Assembly: GCA_048264125.1 (NCBI GenBank) | Contig: JBLXDM010000006.1 | Span: 241,504 to 305,503, forward strand | Source: M1-B18 sp048264125 | GTDB lineage: Bacteria; Bacillota; Clostridia; Peptostreptococcales; Natronincolaceae | Direction: 5' to 3' | Length of the DNA: 64,000 nt | Part shown: positions 1 through 8,460 of the stretch, piece by piece | Layout: each line of letters opens with the position of its first letter | Position numbering within the stretch: the stretch's first letter is position 1 | Notes under the pieces: model-generated | What the model saw: the letters and a program-made list of their open reading frames with translations, nothing else | Told to the model about the DNA's origin: nothing | Database searches by the model: none | Program-made: the position numbers and the translations under genes

Positions 1-1
1 T

Positions 2-577
2 ACCGGGGGATTAAAAGAAACTATAGAGCATTTTGGAAGACTGGAAAAAGGGCGGCTGAGGGTGGTAACCAAATATTCAAATGTGGACACGCTGCTGGAT
101 ATAGCTCATAACAAGCATACTCGCTTTAGATTTAGTATAAATTCAGGCTATGTCATCAATAATTTTGAGCACAATGTAGAGGGCCTAGAGGATAGAATTG
201 AGGCAGCCGGAAAAATGCAGGAGGCTGGATATCCACTGGGTTTTATAATAGCACCAATAATGCTTCATCAGGATTGGCAAAGGGAATACCGAGAAATGCT
301 GGAGAAGCTTTATGAGGGTATTGGTAGAGGTAGAGACAGCTTTTTTACCTTTGAGCTGATCCAGCACAGATTCACAATGAATGCAAAGGACATCATCGAG
401 GCGAGGTTTCCAAATACCAAGCTGGATATGAACCCAGAGGAGAGGGAAAAAAAGTGGGGAAAATACGGTAGGGTCAAATATGTTTACAAAAAGGAGGAAG
501 CATTGGAGCTTAAGGCGTATATAGCCGCACAGATAACGAGGCTATTTCCTCAAGCTCAGATTCAATACTTCACTTAA
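2..577 (+). CDS. splB: Spore photoproduct lyase, C-terminal part (runs off left edge)
   Basis: The reading frame is open from the window edge, so the start and the radical-SAM CxxxC cluster lie outside. What remains is the C-terminal half of SplB, the radical SAM enzyme that repairs the 5-thyminyl-5,6-dihydrothymine lesion in UV-damaged spore DNA during germination. Recognisable stretches are SNVDTLLDIAHNKHTRFRFS, the ELIQHRFT segment and the end motif around KWGKYGRVKYVY, all typical of SplB. It ends in a normal TAA with about 290 bases before the next gene. A spore former is implied. The family call is firm from similarity recalled; enzymatic integrity cannot be judged from a fragment. Confidence 0.9.
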   Translation, partial: TGGLKETIEHFGRLEKGRLRVVTKYSNVDTLLDIAHNKHTRFRFSINSGYVINNFEHNVEGLEDRIEAAGKMQEAGYPLGFIIAPIMLHQDWQREYREMLEKLYEGIGRGRDSFFTFELIQHRFTMNAKDIIEARFPNTKLDMNPEEREKKWGKYGRVKYVYKKEEALELKAYIAAQITRLFPQAQIQYFT

Positions 578-730
578 GCATAAAAATAAATACTAAGTTA
601 AACAGAAGTCTATATTTGCAGTAGTTGGCGCATATAATTGTATTGAGGCCGACTATAGGGTATAGACCCTACCTCCATTACCCTTTAGGAATAGAAGCAA
701 TTCCTCAAAAACATTTTTCCTTAAGCAAAG

Positions 731-769
731 CTAATGAAGAATTAACCAAGCATTAAAGAAAAATTAATA
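731..769 (+). promoter_or_regulatory. PhoP-box-like 11-bp repeats upstream of the glucosyltransferase
   Basis: Four hexamers start exactly 11 bases apart: CTAATG (731), TTAACC (742), TTAAAG (753), TTAATA (764). This is the layout of the Bacillus PhoP box, TT(A/T)ACA-like repeats with about 5-bp spacers. The repeats are degenerate, and the site is believable mainly because the same spacing recurs before the chemoreceptor and pstS genes. I see no clear -10 at the expected distance. The rest of the 578-866 gap holds a 6-bp hairpin (656-671) without a T-run. Confidence 0.55.
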
Positions 770-866
770 TTAAAGTGATATATTTAATGCAGGAAAATTA
801 TCCTAAAGCATGGAAAATAGTTATAGGATCTAAATTTGGGGTAATTTTTAAATAGGAGGTGAGCTT

Positions 867-2021
867 ATGGGTAAAAGAATTGTTATTATGACTGCTTCAA
901 TAGGCCATGGTCACGATCAGGCTGCAGAGAATATAAAAAGAGCCATAGCAGCTATTGATGGTGCAGCAGAGATAGAAATAATGGATTTTATGAAGCTTTT
1001 GCATCCCACCATCAGTCAATTTATTATCAGTACCTACTTAAGAATGATAGATGTGTTTCCTAGTGGATACCATTTTCTATATCAAATGACCAAAAGGCTA
1101 AATACACAGAATAAGGTAAGTGACTTGATAAGCCATAGGTATAAAAAGAAGATAGCTGTTATAGTAGCAGAAAAAAAGATAGATATGATTGTATTTACTA
1201 ACCCCTTTGCCTCGGTACTGGTATCCTCCATGAAGAAAAAGGGAAAGCTAAAGCTTCCTACAGCTACTATTATTACCGACTATACCGCTCACCCTGTTTG
1301 GCTGGATGAGACGATAGACATGTATTTTGTGGCTTGCGATGAACTAAAGCAGGAGCTTATAGAAAGGGGGATAAGCCCCCATAGGATATTTGTATCAGGT
1401 ATTCCTATACATGAAAAATTTGATTTGTCAGTGGATAGAGATAAAATAATAAGGGAACAGGGTCTTGATCCTCACCTGCCAACATTGCTGGTGATGGGGG
1501 GCGGCCTTGGCCTTGGACCTATAAAGGAAATTTTGGATTCCATAGGAAGCATTAATCAGCCATTGCAGCTGCTGGTTGTGGCGGGCAAGAACTCACAGCT
1601 GCAGCTGGAGCTGGAGAATAAGAGATACAACAGCCTTCATAAGGTTAAGATATATGGATTTTGCAATAATATCAACGAACTGATGGGAATTTCTCATCTG
1701 CTGATATCTAAATCCGGAGGGCTGACTATGACAGAGGCCATCAGCAAGGGCCTACCGACAATAATAGTTGATCCAATACCCGGTCAGGAGGTTATAAATG
1801 CTAGATATTTCTCCAGCATAGGAGCAGCAAGGCTGGTGGATGAACTGGAAAATTTAAAGGATAGCATAGAGGATTTATTGTTTAATAATCCCGATAAACG
1901 TAATGAAATGCTATTGATAGCCAGGGCAGCAGCGAGACCGAGGGCTTCCAGCAGCATAGCCCTAAGACTGGTGGACTATCTAAGTGCATATAGCAAGGAG
2001 CAAAGATCCTCTATAATGTGA
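867..2021 (+). CDS. Processive diacylglycerol beta-glucosyltransferase-like GT (MGDG synthase/UgtP family)
   Basis: 384 residues, the usual length for UgtP/MGDG-synthase-type glycosyltransferases (GT28, MurG fold). The N-terminal motif SIGHGHDQAA matches the MGDG synthase domain, and the C-terminal half carries the nucleotide-sugar site (SKSGGLTMTEAISKGLP). Such enzymes move glucose or galactose from UDP-sugar onto diacylglycerol at the inner face of the membrane, making glycolipids and lipoteichoic acid anchors. Start ATG follows a strong AGGAGGTGA. It is monocistronic, with a PhoP-box-like array upstream and a strong terminator downstream. Glycolipids replace phospholipids under phosphate starvation in many bacteria, which fits its place beside pst genes. 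The sugar and processivity are not determinable. Confidence 0.85.
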   Translation: MGKRIVIMTASIGHGHDQAAENIKRAIAAIDGAAEIEIMDFMKLLHPTISQFIISTYLRMIDVFPSGYHFLYQMTKRLNTQNKVSDLISHRYKKKIAVIVAEKKIDMIVFTNPFASVLVSSMKKKGKLKLPTATIITDYTAHPVWLDETIDMYFVACDELKQELIERGISPHRIFVSGIPIHEKFDLSVDRDKIIREQGLDPHLPTLLVMGGGLGLGPIKEILDSIGSINQPLQLLVVAGKNSQLQLELENKRYNSLHKVKIYGFCNNINELMGISHLLISKSGGLTMTEAISKGLPTIIVDPIPGQEVINARYFSSIGAARLVDELENLKDSIEDLLFNNPDKRNEMLLIARAAARPRASSSIALRLVDYLSAYSKEQRSSIM

Positions 2022-2031
2022 AGTAGAGGCT

Positions 2032-2048
2032 TTTAGACTGAAGACAAA
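2032..2048 (+). repeat. 17-bp dispersed repeat, copy 1
   Basis: TTTAGACTGAAGACAAA here is identical to 46370-46386, where it forms the left end of a structured inverted-repeat element. This copy sits just after the glucosyltransferase stop and is followed by TGTCATTCTGAGGCGCAGC, which looks like a decayed piece of a dispersed element. Confidence 0.6.
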
Positions 2049-2105
2049 CTATGATTATTGTATTTGTCATTCTGAGGCGCAGCTGCTAAATAATAGATTT
2101 TATAG

Positions 2106-2141
2106 ATTAGGTAAATAAGGTGCTTATTTACCTAATTTTTT
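2106..2141 (+). terminator. Rho-independent terminator after the glucosyltransferase
   Basis: Perfect 14-bp stem (2106-2119 with 2123-2136), 3-base loop, then a T-run. It separates the glucosyltransferase from the chemoreceptor transcript. Confidence 0.9.
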
Positions 2142-2157
2142 GTGTTTTTTCATAGAC

Positions 2158-2220
2158 TTAACCTAAAATTAACAAAGCTTTAATTAGCCTATAAAGATAA
2201 AAGTGTATGTTTTTTACTAT
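2158..2220 (+). promoter_or_regulatory. PhoP-box-like 11-bp repeats and -10 upstream of the chemoreceptor gene
   Basis: TTAACC (2158), TTAACA (2169), TTAATT (2180) and ATAAAG (2191) lie at exact 11-bp intervals. A -10 candidate TACTAT (2215-2220) follows at a distance similar to that in the pstS promoter. The pattern fits a PhoP-activated promoter in which the repeats replace the -35. Confidence 0.55.
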
Positions 2221-2302
2221 GTAGGAAAAGTATGCTTATATCTGTGTGGGCATTATTTATTTTTATCCTAAACATAATATCTTCATAATTGGGGGAAAGA
2301 CG

Positions 2303-4552
2303 ATGACATTAAATTTAGGGTTAATGGGTAAAAAAAAGAAAACACCTAAGGTCAAAGCTAAGACAAATAAACAAGGAAAGAGGATAAAGGATTTCATAAA
2401 TAAATTATTGATTAGGCCCTTTAAAAGGCCTGCCGGGAGGATAAAGACGAAGATAAGTACGAAGAGGGTCCTTATGCTGGATGATTTAAGGATTCATAAC
2501 AAGCTGTTGCTCTTAGTGCTTATCGTTGGATTGGTGCCGATAATCATTTTAAGCGGAATAAGTATAAATAATGCCAGTAAGGAAATACAAAGAGAAATAA
2601 TTAAAGGGAATCAAGTATTTACAACCCTAACAATAGATAGAATAAATGAGTATTTCTTCAATAGAGAAGGTGACGGCAGCATATTAGCCGGCTCAAAGAC
2701 TATAGCGGAAGGAATAGAAAGACTGAATAGCTTTGATTTCAGCGATATGACAAAGGATGAGATATTGGAGGAGTTTACAGAATACCTCAGTGATACTATA
2801 GAAAAATACGAGTATACAGATATATTCCTCACTAATATCTATGGAGAAGTGGTTTTTAGCAATAAATATGATAGAAATGATATCGCACCCCTAGTGTTTT
2901 CAGGGGATTTTGTAGGTAAAGCCCTTGGGGGACAGCAAAATTGGTCAGGAGTTTTTTGGAATAGCTTTATAAAGGACAATCTTATGGTATTATCAACCCC
3001 AGTATACTCACCAGCCTCCCAGAGCCCTATTGGCACACTAAATATTGTATTAAACCAGGAAAGAATCAACGAAATTGTTCAAAATGGCATTGATAAGCTG
3101 GCTAAAACTGCAGATGCATATTTAATCAATAGCGAGGGTTTATTTTTAACAAATACAATGAAGGGGAGCTATTCTGAAGGAGCGGTATTGAAGGAGACTT
3201 TGGAAACAGAAGCAGCAAATATTTTAAAGGAGCCTATTAACAATGGAAGCTTTGATTATAATGACACCAGAAATTACATAGGACATAACGGCAACAAAGT
3301 GGTAGGCACACTTTCGGTGGCGAAAATAGGTAATAGCTATGCAGGACTTATTATAGAAGTGGAGGAGTCGGAGGCCTATGGGGGAATAGATGCACTCCGA
3401 CAAACCCTCTTGATTATTGCGGCTGTAATTATACTGATATCCGCCACAATTGCAGTAAAGCTGGCACAAACAATTACAAGGCCCATCAGGGAGATATTGT
3501 CTATTACAGGTGAAATAGCAGAATACAATCTAAAGACACCTATAGAGCCGGAGGAGATTTCAAGAAAAGACGAAATAGGAGACCTAAAAAGGGCAATATT
3601 GAAGATCAAGAATAATCTTAGAAGTATCATAACAGAGGTGGAGCAAACAGCAACTGAGGTGGCGGCCTCGGCAGAGGAGCTGAAGCTTAATTCCCAGCAG
3701 GCCTCCTATGCTGCTGAAGAGGTTGCCCTGAGAATCAGTGAAATTGCCCAGGGGTCTTCGGAGCAGGCAAATAATGCAGAGGAAAGCAGCCATAAAACCA
3801 AGGAATTAAACCTTACGTTAATTGATAATTTTAAAAGCCTCGAAGAGATGACCTATTCCACCTGTGAAGCCTCCAAGCTGACAGCTTCGGGTCTGGAGGT
3901 GGTGGAGGTTCTCACCAATATAACTGAAGAAACCAGCAATGCCAATAGAAGGGTGCAGCTGAATATTCAAAAGTCATATGAGAATTCAATCGAGATAGAG
4001 AAGGCCAGTCAGCTTATAATGGAAATTGCAGATAAGACAAATTTATTAGCCCTAAATGCAGCCATTGAAGCGGCTAGAGCAGGAGAACAGGGAAGGGGCT
4101 TTTCGGTAGTTGCCGAGGAGGTAAGGAAGCTGGCGGAACAGTCTAAGGAGACCTCTAAGGCCATTAATGTAATAGTAGGTAATCTATATAAGGATTCTAC
4201 ATTGGTGGTAAAAACCGTAGAGGAGCTTCTGAAAATTGCTGAAAATCAGGCTGAAAGTGTTGCTTTGACTAAGGCAAAATATCTTGAAATAGCGGAAGCC
4301 ATAAGAGCTGCTGAGGAGAGGGCAGGGGCTTTAAATGAATCCAGCATAAGTATAGATAAGCTGAGGCTTGAGGTTGAGGACAGGATTCATAGATTGGCGG
4401 AGGTATCGGAGGAAAATTCTGAAAAAACCGAAGAGGTATCAGCAACTATTCAAGAGCAAACAGCTTCGATGGAGGAGATATCAAGCTCCAGTGAGGGGCT
4501 GGACTCTATGGCTCAAAAACTCAGGACATTAGTCAGTAGCTTTAAGCTCTAG
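2303..4552 (+). CDS. Methyl-accepting chemotaxis protein with extracytoplasmic sensor
   Basis: 749 residues from ATG 2303, chosen for the GGGGGA ribosome site 8 bases upstream; a GTG at 2246 in the same frame has no such site. A cytoplasmic tail of about 66 residues, one third Lys/Arg, precedes transmembrane segment 1 (about 67-86). A periplasmic-type sensor of about 280 residues follows (Cache-like, inferred), then a second membrane segment, HAMP (KLAQTITRPIREIL) and a long signalling coiled coil with the hairpin tip EIADKTNLLALNAAIEAARA. It should signal to CheA/CheW. It lies between the glycolipid synthase and pstS with a PhoP-box-like promoter, suggesting a link to phosphate status. The ligand is unknown, and the basic tail is unusual. 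Confidence 0.9.
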   Translation: MTLNLGLMGKKKKTPKVKAKTNKQGKRIKDFINKLLIRPFKRPAGRIKTKISTKRVLMLDDLRIHNKLLLLVLIVGLVPIIILSGISINNASKEIQREIIKGNQVFTTLTIDRINEYFFNREGDGSILAGSKTIAEGIERLNSFDFSDMTKDEILEEFTEYLSDTIEKYEYTDIFLTNIYGEVVFSNKYDRNDIAPLVFSGDFVGKALGGQQNWSGVFWNSFIKDNLMVLSTPVYSPASQSPIGTLNIVLNQERINEIVQNGIDKLAKTADAYLINSEGLFLTNTMKGSYSEGAVLKETLETEAANILKEPINNGSFDYNDTRNYIGHNGNKVVGTLSVAKIGNSYAGLIIEVEESEAYGGIDALRQTLLIIAAVIILISATIAVKLAQTITRPIREILSITGEIAEYNLKTPIEPEEISRKDEIGDLKRAILKIKNNLRSIITEVEQTATEVAASAEELKLNSQQASYAAEEVALRISEIAQGSSEQANNAEESSHKTKELNLTLIDNFKSLEEMTYSTCEASKLTASGLEVVEVLTNITEETSNANRRVQLNIQKSYENSIEIEKASQLIMEIADKTNLLALNAAIEAARAGEQGRGFSVVAEEVRKLAEQSKETSKAINVIVGNLYKDSTLVVKTVEELLKIAENQAESVALTKAKYLEIAEAIRAAEERAGALNESSISIDKLRLEVEDRIHRLAEVSEENSEKTEEVSATIQEQTASMEEISSSSEGLDSMAQKLRTLVSSFKL

Positions 4553-4555
4553 CAA

Positions 4556-4620
4556 TTAACATTCACTTAACATAAGGCTAACATTCGTATAACACTCAAC
4601 ATAAAACGATGATGTAGAAT
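4556..4620 (+). promoter_or_regulatory. Pho box (four 11-bp repeats) and -10 of the pst operon
   Basis: TTAACA (4556), TTAACA (4567), CTAACA (4578) and ATAACA (4589) start at exact 11-bp spacing. This is a near-ideal Bacillus-type PhoP box, beginning just after the chemoreceptor stop codon. A -10 candidate TAGAAT is at 4615-4620. Position ahead of pstS makes phosphate control by a PhoP-like response regulator very likely. No phoPR genes are in the window. Confidence 0.8.
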
Positions 4621-4668
4621 AATAAATGTAGTACAGCCGAAAAAAATACCGATAGGGGGATTTAAGTA

Positions 4669-5673
4669 ATGTTTAAAAAGTTCTTATTATTGTTGTTAAT
4701 CGCAAGTTTAATGATCACTGCAGTCGCATGTGGAAGCAACACCGAGGATCCAGCAAATGGCGAAGAAGTTGGAGAAGTTGAAGAGGTTGAGGAGACTCTT
4801 GAGGGAACAGTTATAGTAGATGGTTCCGGTACGGTATATCCTTTAATGGCACATATAGCTGAGGAATACATGACCAATGCTCAACCAAATGTGAGCGTTC
4901 AGGTAGGTAGAGCAGGCTCAAGCGCAGGTATTAAAAAGTTTATCCCAGGTGAATTGGATTTTGCCGATGCTTCAAGACCTATGAAGAGTGAAGAAATAGC
5001 TGAATTAGAAGCAAAGGGATTAAAGATGGGTGAAGATGTACTTGAGTTCAAATTAGCATTAGATGGTTTGACTATGGTTATCAACAAGGAAAATACATGG
5101 GCAACTGAAATGACAAAGGAAGAAATAATCAACATGTATATCTCAGGCGCAATAAAGGCTGACGATAAGGTGCTTTGGTCAGATATAAGAGCTGATTGGC
5201 CACAAGAGGAAATCAAATTCTTTGGACCAAATGAAAACCACGGAACCTATGAATTCTTCTGGGAAGTAATTTTAGGCAAAAAGGACCTAGTAAAGACAGC
5301 TAATCTGCAACAAGAATATTCAACACTAGTTGATCTAGTATCTAAAGACAAAAATGCAATTGCCTTCTTCGGATTCGGATACTATGTATCAAATACTGAT
5401 AAGCTGACAGCAGTTAAGGTTGACTTCGGAAGCGGCCCGGTAGAGCCTACATTAGAAACAATCGGTGAGACCTTACCATATTCAGGCTTTACAAGACCAG
5501 TATTCACATATCTGAATGCAGTATATGCTAAAGAAAAGCCACAGGTGCTGGATTATGCAAAGTATGTTGTTTCACCTGAGGGTGCTGCAAGACTGGCAGG
5601 GGAAAATGGCTTCGCACCATTACCAGCTGCACAATATGCTGGATATGTAAAGCAATTAGATGCTTTAAAATAA
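4669..5673 (+). CDS. pstS: Phosphate ABC transporter substrate-binding lipoprotein
   Basis: 334 residues. The signal peptide ends in a lipobox with Cys21 (AVACGSN), so the protein is anchored outside the membrane. An acidic Glu-rich linker (about 25-45) precedes the PstS periplasmic-binding fold. Phosphate-contacting segments are visible: DGSGTVYP, GRAGSSAGIKKF, and the hinge-region GPNENHGTYEFF. It delivers inorganic phosphate to PstC/PstA. The gene is first in pstSCAB-phoU, after a Pho box with GGGGGAT ribosome site. A stable hairpin separates it from pstC, probably giving more PstS than permease. Confidence 0.95.
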   Translation: MFKKFLLLLLIASLMITAVACGSNTEDPANGEEVGEVEEVEETLEGTVIVDGSGTVYPLMAHIAEEYMTNAQPNVSVQVGRAGSSAGIKKFIPGELDFADASRPMKSEEIAELEAKGLKMGEDVLEFKLALDGLTMVINKENTWATEMTKEEIINMYISGAIKADDKVLWSDIRADWPQEEIKFFGPNENHGTYEFFWEVILGKKDLVKTANLQQEYSTLVDLVSKDKNAIAFFGFGYYVSNTDKLTAVKVDFGSGPVEPTLETIGETLPYSGFTRPVFTYLNAVYAKEKPQVLDYAKYVVSPEGAARLAGENGFAPLPAAQYAGYVKQLDALK

Positions 5674-5697
5674 TTCTAATACTATAGATAAGCATGA

Positions 5698-5732
5698 ACC
5701 TTAAGATGAGATACTACTTCTCATCTTAAGGT
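5698..5732 (+). terminator. Intercistronic hairpin between pstS and pstC (attenuator)
   Basis: A perfect 13-bp stem (5698-5710 with 5720-5732) and 9-base loop, followed only by CGTTTATC rather than a strong T-run. It probably acts as a partial terminator or an mRNA 3'-end stabiliser for pstS. Confidence 0.65.
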
Positions 5733-5793
5733 CGTTTATCAGATGACTTATACTGAGGATATTTTCAGTATATTTTAGAAAGGGAAGGGTTAT

Positions 5794-6720
5794 ATGGACA
5801 AATCTATGAGCGTCAGAGAAGTGATAAAGGACAATTTCAATAATAAAAGGAATCGAAGCCTTGAGAAATTTATACCTAAAATATTTCTCCTTGCAGCTTC
5901 AATATCTGTAATCACCACGGTTGGAATTGTATGCACCTTGGTATTCGATGCCTTCAAGTTTTTCAGCAGGGTCCCTCTAGGGGAGGTATTCAGCACAAAG
6001 CTGGCTCCGCTCAGTGCTAATCCTTCCTTTGGTATTTTACCCTTAATTAATGCAACAATTATTACATCCTTAATTGCAATGTGTGTGGCTATTCCGATAG
6101 GATTGACAGCAGCACTGTATCTCAGCGAGTTTGCCTCAGAGGGCATAAGGAAAACCCTTAAGCCGTTAATGGAGCTTTTGGCTGGAATACCGACGATAGT
6201 TTACGGTTTTTTTGCCTATTCCTTTGTGACACCTATTCTAATGAAGCTAATACCCAGCTTAGAGGCCAAAAACGCCCTTAGTCCCGGTATAGTTATGGGA
6301 ATTATGATAATACCTATGGTAGCCTCCTTATCGGAGGATGCTATGAATTCAGTACCAAATGCCATGAGGGAGGGGGCCTTTGCCCTTGGTTCCACTAAGC
6401 TGGAGGTGGCTTTTAAGGTAGTTATTCCGGCAGCCTTTTCAGGTATTATGGCCTCCTTTGTACTTGGAATATCAAGGGCTGTTGGAGAAACCATGATAGT
6501 GGCTATAGCCAGTGGCAGCTCAAAGAACTTCACCTTTGACATCACTCGCTCAATGCAAACCATGACGGCATATATTGTTGAATTTACCAGCGGAGACGCC
6601 GGAAGCGGAACCACGGGCTATTATAGCCTATACGCAGTTGGATTAATACTTTTTATTTTTACATTGCTAATGAACCTACTTGCACAATATATCACACGAA
6701 AGTATAGGGAGGAGTACTAA
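5794..6720 (+). CDS. pstC: Phosphate ABC transporter permease PstC
   Basis: 308 residues with about six membrane segments and the EAA loop typical of binding-protein-dependent permeases (EGAFALGSTKLEVAFKVVIP). It forms the channel with PstA. N-terminal residues 1-30 are basic and cytoplasmic. Start ATG follows GGGAAGGG. It is three bases from pstA, so co-translation is likely. Length and topology are normal. Confidence 0.95.
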   Translation: MDKSMSVREVIKDNFNNKRNRSLEKFIPKIFLLAASISVITTVGIVCTLVFDAFKFFSRVPLGEVFSTKLAPLSANPSFGILPLINATIITSLIAMCVAIPIGLTAALYLSEFASEGIRKTLKPLMELLAGIPTIVYGFFAYSFVTPILMKLIPSLEAKNALSPGIVMGIMIIPMVASLSEDAMNSVPNAMREGAFALGSTKLEVAFKVVIPAAFSGIMASFVLGISRAVGETMIVAIASGSSKNFTFDITRSMQTMTAYIVEFTSGDAGSGTTGYYSLYAVGLILFIFTLLMNLLAQYITRKYREEY

Positions 6721-6723
6721 AAA

Positions 6724-7641
6724 ATGAGCTATGATGTTATGCAGGAAAATAAAGATAAGCATTTTTATAATACTGCAGCCCTTAAGCGGAGAATGAAGCG
6801 CCGTATTATACTGGATAAAATAGCAAAGTATATTTTTATATTATCCACCCTCTTTTCGCTGCTGATACTAGGTGTATTAATATACAGAGTTTGGAATCAA
6901 AGTACTGGATGGCTTAGTCTAAAATTTTTGAAGAATAATTTATCTATCTTTCCCGAAAAAGCCGGCATATATGGTCCTATATTAGGAACTCTTTGGCTAA
7001 TGGCAATAGTAGCTCCTGTAACTGTAATTTTGGGAGTAGCTACTGCAATTTATCTTGAGGAGTATGCAACAAAGGGTAGCGTTCAGACCTTTATTAAAGT
7101 AAATATATCAAACCTTGCGGGTGTTCCTTCAGTTATCTTTGGGTTGCTGGGTTTAACTGTATTCGGTAGACTCTTAAAGCTAGGCTCAAGTATTTTCGCA
7201 GGAGGCCTGACTATGTCACTGCTGGTGCTGCCGATAGTAATCGTTGCCAGCCAAGAGGCGTTGAAGGCGGTGCCGGGTTTTTTAAAGGATGCCTCCTATG
7301 CATTGGGAGCCACCAAATGGACCACAATCAGAACGGTTGTATTGCCAACAGCTCTGCCGGGGATTATGACAGGCTCAATACTGGCATTGTCTAGAGCAAT
7401 AGGTGAAACGGCGCCTTTGGTTGTTTTAGGCATACCCACACTTATTTTAAGGATACCGGATAGCATCATGAGTGACTTCACCGCTTTGCCGATACAAATA
7501 TATTATTGGACATTGGATACAGTATTGAGGCCTGAGTATGCAAATCTTGCGGCTGCCACTATAATCGTTTTGCTGTTTATGCTATTTATTATGAATTCTA
7601 TCGCTATATTGATTAGAAATAAATATCAAAAAAGATATTAA
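6724..7641 (+). CDS. pstA: Phosphate ABC transporter permease PstA
   Basis: 305 residues, second Pst channel subunit. A basic cytoplasmic N-terminus is followed by about six hydrophobic segments and the EAA loop DASYALGATKWTTIRTVVLP that contacts PstB. GETAPLVVLG near residue 235 is a PstA hallmark. It uses the GGAGG inside the end of pstC as ribosome site and is followed directly by pstB. Confidence 0.95.
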   Translation: MSYDVMQENKDKHFYNTAALKRRMKRRIILDKIAKYIFILSTLFSLLILGVLIYRVWNQSTGWLSLKFLKNNLSIFPEKAGIYGPILGTLWLMAIVAPVTVILGVATAIYLEEYATKGSVQTFIKVNISNLAGVPSVIFGLLGLTVFGRLLKLGSSIFAGGLTMSLLVLPIVIVASQEALKAVPGFLKDASYALGATKWTTIRTVVLPTALPGIMTGSILALSRAIGETAPLVVLGIPTLILRIPDSIMSDFTALPIQIYYWTLDTVLRPEYANLAAATIIVLLFMLFIMNSIAILIRNKYQKRY

Positions 7642-7657
7642 AATGGGAGGACTTAAC

Positions 7658-8446
7658 TTGATTAGTCAAAACAATAATAAAGAGGATGCTAAGAGGATAA
7701 TCTACAGGGTTAATAATCTTAATCTCTGGTATGGTAAGGATCAGGCATTGAAGAATTTAAACTTTACTATTGAGGAAAATGATGTAACTGCAATTATTGG
7801 ACCCTCCGGATGCGGGAAGTCAACCTTTATAAAAACCCTTAACCGAATGATAGAAATTATACCGAATGTAAGAACCTCGGGAGAAATCATATATAATGAC
7901 AGAAATATATTCGATAGCGCCTTTGGAGTAGAGGAGCTGAGGACAAAGGTGGGAATGGTATTTCAAAAGCCCAACCCCTTTCCTAAATCTATATTTGAAA
8001 ATGTTGTATATGGCCCTAAAATTCATGGCATCCGCAACAAGAAAAAGCTCATGGAGATAGCAGAGGCCAGCTTAAGAAATGCAGCACTGTGGGATGAGGT
8101 AAAGGATCGTCTAAACAGCAATGCCTACGGTCTCTCCGGTGGACAGCAGCAAAGGCTGTGTATTGCAAGGGCGCTGGCTATGGAGCCGGAGGTGCTATTA
8201 ATGGATGAGCCAACATCCGCCCTTGACCCAATAGCCACAGCCAAAATAGAAGAGTTGATTATGGAGCTGAAGAAGGAGTATACTATAGTTATAGTTACCC
8301 ATTCAATGCAACAGGCAGCAAGAATTTCAGATAAGACCGCCTTCTTTTTGATGGGGGAGCTAGTTGAGCTGGATAAGACAAAAACGATATTTACTACGCC
8401 AAGGGATAAGCGTACAGAGGATTATATTACTGGAAGATTTGGATAA
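7658..8446 (+). CDS. pstB: Phosphate ABC transporter ATPase PstB
   Basis: 262 residues from TTG 7658. I prefer TTG because GGGAGG at 7645-7650 is correctly spaced, whereas the ATG at 7643 overlaps that site. ATP-binding features: Walker A GPSGCGKST, Q-loop QKPNPFP, signature LSGGQQQRLCIARALA, Walker B VLLMDEPTSALD and switch His in VTHSMQQA. The NPFP segment is characteristic of PstB. It powers phosphate import through PstCA and is cytoplasmic. PhoU follows 14 bases downstream. Confidence 0.95.
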   Translation: MISQNNNKEDAKRIIYRVNNLNLWYGKDQALKNLNFTIEENDVTAIIGPSGCGKSTFIKTLNRMIEIIPNVRTSGEIIYNDRNIFDSAFGVEELRTKVGMVFQKPNPFPKSIFENVVYGPKIHGIRNKKKLMEIAEASLRNAALWDEVKDRLNSNAYGLSGGQQQRLCIARALAMEPEVLLMDEPTSALDPIATAKIEELIMELKKEYTIVIVTHSMQQAARISDKTAFFLMGELVELDKTKTIFTTPRDKRTEDYITGRFG

Positions 8447-8460
8447 TAGGAGGATAGGCC

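Noticed and set aside
2246..2302. GTG start for the chemoreceptor
   Set aside because: No ribosome site; it would overlap the promoter region, whereas ATG 2303 has GGGGGA at proper spacing.
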